34,923 nucleotides of DNA, taken from Melioribacteraceae bacterium. GTDB taxonomy: Bacteria > Bacteroidota > Ignavibacteria > Ignavibacteriales > Melioribacteraceae. Of this stretch, positions 34,180 to 34,923 are shown one piece after another (position 1 is the stretch's first letter; the number at the start of each line of letters is the position of its first letter). The stretch covers positions 1 through 34,923 of the forward strand of contig JALSTB010000157.1 in NCBI GenBank assembly GCA_026983955.1, written 5' to 3'. The position numbers and the translations under genes are program-made. The notes beneath the pieces were generated by a model. The model saw only the letters and a program-made list of their open reading frames with translations. It ran no database searches and was not told the origin of the DNA.

Positions 34180-34662
34180 TTAGTGGTGGTGACCACCGGC
34201 ACCGTGAACGTGACCGTGAGCCAATTCTTCTTCCGTTGCATCTCTTACGCTGTCGACGGAAACTTCGAATGTAAGCGATTCGCCTGCGAGCGGATGATTG
34301 GCATCTATAGTGATGTTATCGCCTTCAACTTTTGTAACAACAATTATCTGCGGATGATCGCCCATTTGTGCTTGAAATTGCATGCCGGGTTTTATTTCTT
34401 CCACATCAACAAATGCTTCGCGGGGAATGACTTGAATCAGAGCTTCGTTTCTTTCGCCGTATGCTTCCTCGGGTGGAATGGTTACGGTAAATTTGTCTCC
34501 GGTGTCTTTCCCTTCCAAGGCTTTTTCGAGTCCGGGAATAATATTGCCAGCGCCTTGCAAGTATGCTAATGGTTCGCGGCCTTCGGAACTGTCTAAAACT
34601 TCGCCTTCCGAATTGGTTAGTTTGTAGTGGATTTGTACCACTTTATTGCTTGTTATAGGCAT
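34180..34662 (-). CDS. slyD: FKBP-type peptidyl-prolyl isomerase, SlyD-like
   Basis: The 160-residue protein has the SlyD layout: a split FKBP domain (about 1-70 and 125-145) with YLQGAGNIIPGLEKAL, and an inserted chaperone (IF) domain (about 72-122). The tail is histidine-rich (HGHVHGAGGHHH, 149-160) and likely binds Ni or Zn ions. It catalyses proline isomerisation and assists folding; in other bacteria SlyD also supplies nickel for hydrogenase maturation. AAGGAGG lies eight bases before the ATG. It is followed by its own terminator, so it is probably monocistronic. Confidence 0.95.
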   Translation of the reverse strand: MPITSNKVVQIHYKLTNSEGEVLDSSEGREPLAYLQGAGNIIPGLEKALEGKDTGDKFTVTIPPEEAYGERNEALIQVIPREAFVDVEEIKPGMQFQAQMGDHPQIIVVTKVEGDNITIDANHPLAGESLTFEVSVDSVRDATEEELAHGHVHGAGGHHH

Positions 34663-34923
34663 TTATGCCTCCTTTTTGTGTTTAATGTTTTTGCAAATTT
34701 TCGCTCGATGTCATTTTATTGAAACCTGAGTACAACGCTGAAATACGGGGGATTTGCAGAAATTCAATGTTTGTGTGGTAAAAATGACAATTGCGATTTA
34801 ATACAATATTAAATATATGAAAAAGATTTGTAGATTATCAATGAATACGATTGAAGTTTTTAAGAAATTTAATTTTTAATGGAACCGGTTGGGATATAAA
34901 ACTGTTTTCCACGGGTTATGATG
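34663..34923. other. Right-edge intergenic region without a supported gene
   Basis: This AT-rich stretch contains the slyD ribosome binding site and presumably its promoter at the left. I find no convincing promoter, RNA gene, repeat or reading frame in the rest. A 20-codon open frame at 34817-34879 has no supporting evidence. Confidence 0.5.

Noticed and set aside
34168-34569. 133-codon open frame on the plus strand
   Set aside because: It is antisense to slyD, whose domains and ribosome binding site are clear.
34817-34879. 20-codon open frame near the right edge
   Set aside because: No ribosome binding site, no conservation evidence and no family; chance frames of this size are common in AT-rich DNA.

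Overview
The window looks like part of an Ignavibacteria-type genome (Bacteroidota/Ignavibacteriota). It is AT-rich. Four secreted proteins end in type IX secretion (T9SS) C-terminal sorting domains, three of them with the NYPNPFNPST-like opening common in that group. There is also a PorV-family outer-membrane protein, a TonB-dependent receptor with a carboxypeptidase-like N-domain, and at least two TTG-N20-TAnnTTTG-like promoters. This assignment is inferred from protein style; no rRNA is present.

Left edge (1-141): a tRNA-Lys(UUU)-like gene, cut by the window start, whose T-loop is split by 22 nt that can fold into two small hairpins. A strong intrinsic terminator follows.

Main region (142-28388): a polysaccharide-utilisation locus of about 28 kb. 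A minus-strand secreted six-hairpin glycosidase with carbohydrate-binding modules is divergent from a LacI-family regulator. Then, all on the plus strand: a secreted triple-CBM9 protein, a GH94 phosphorylase, a GH2 hydrolase, a T9SS-secreted GH144-type glucanase, an ABC sugar-binding lipoprotein with two permeases, a second CBM9-type T9SS protein, a TonB-dependent receptor, a large T9SS protein, a PorV-like protein, a GH144-type lipoprotein and the ABC ATPase. Near-identical palindromes of the form ATGTAANCNTTTACAT lie at three places: between the divergent genes (two copies) and upstream of the second CBM9 gene. This fits one LacI regulon. My reading is uptake of a beta-glucan, most likely a beta-1,2-glucan because of the two GH144-type enzymes: cell-surface cleavage and binding, outer-membrane import by a TonB receptor without a SusD, trimming in the periplasm, ABC import, and cytoplasmic phosphorolysis (GH94) and hydrolysis (GH2). 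The substrate is inference.

Right region (28399-34662): housekeeping genes, mostly minus strand. A glycerophosphodiesterase, an unassigned serine hydrolase and glycerol-3-phosphate dehydrogenase form a tight operon. Then come a small membrane coiled-coil protein, a metallo-beta-lactamase-fold hydrolase, a CDGSH iron-sulfur protein (plus strand), a thioredoxin-like protein and a SlyD-type prolyl isomerase with a histidine-rich tail. The last 260 bases hold no gene that I can support. No intergenic stretch exceeds 300 bases.
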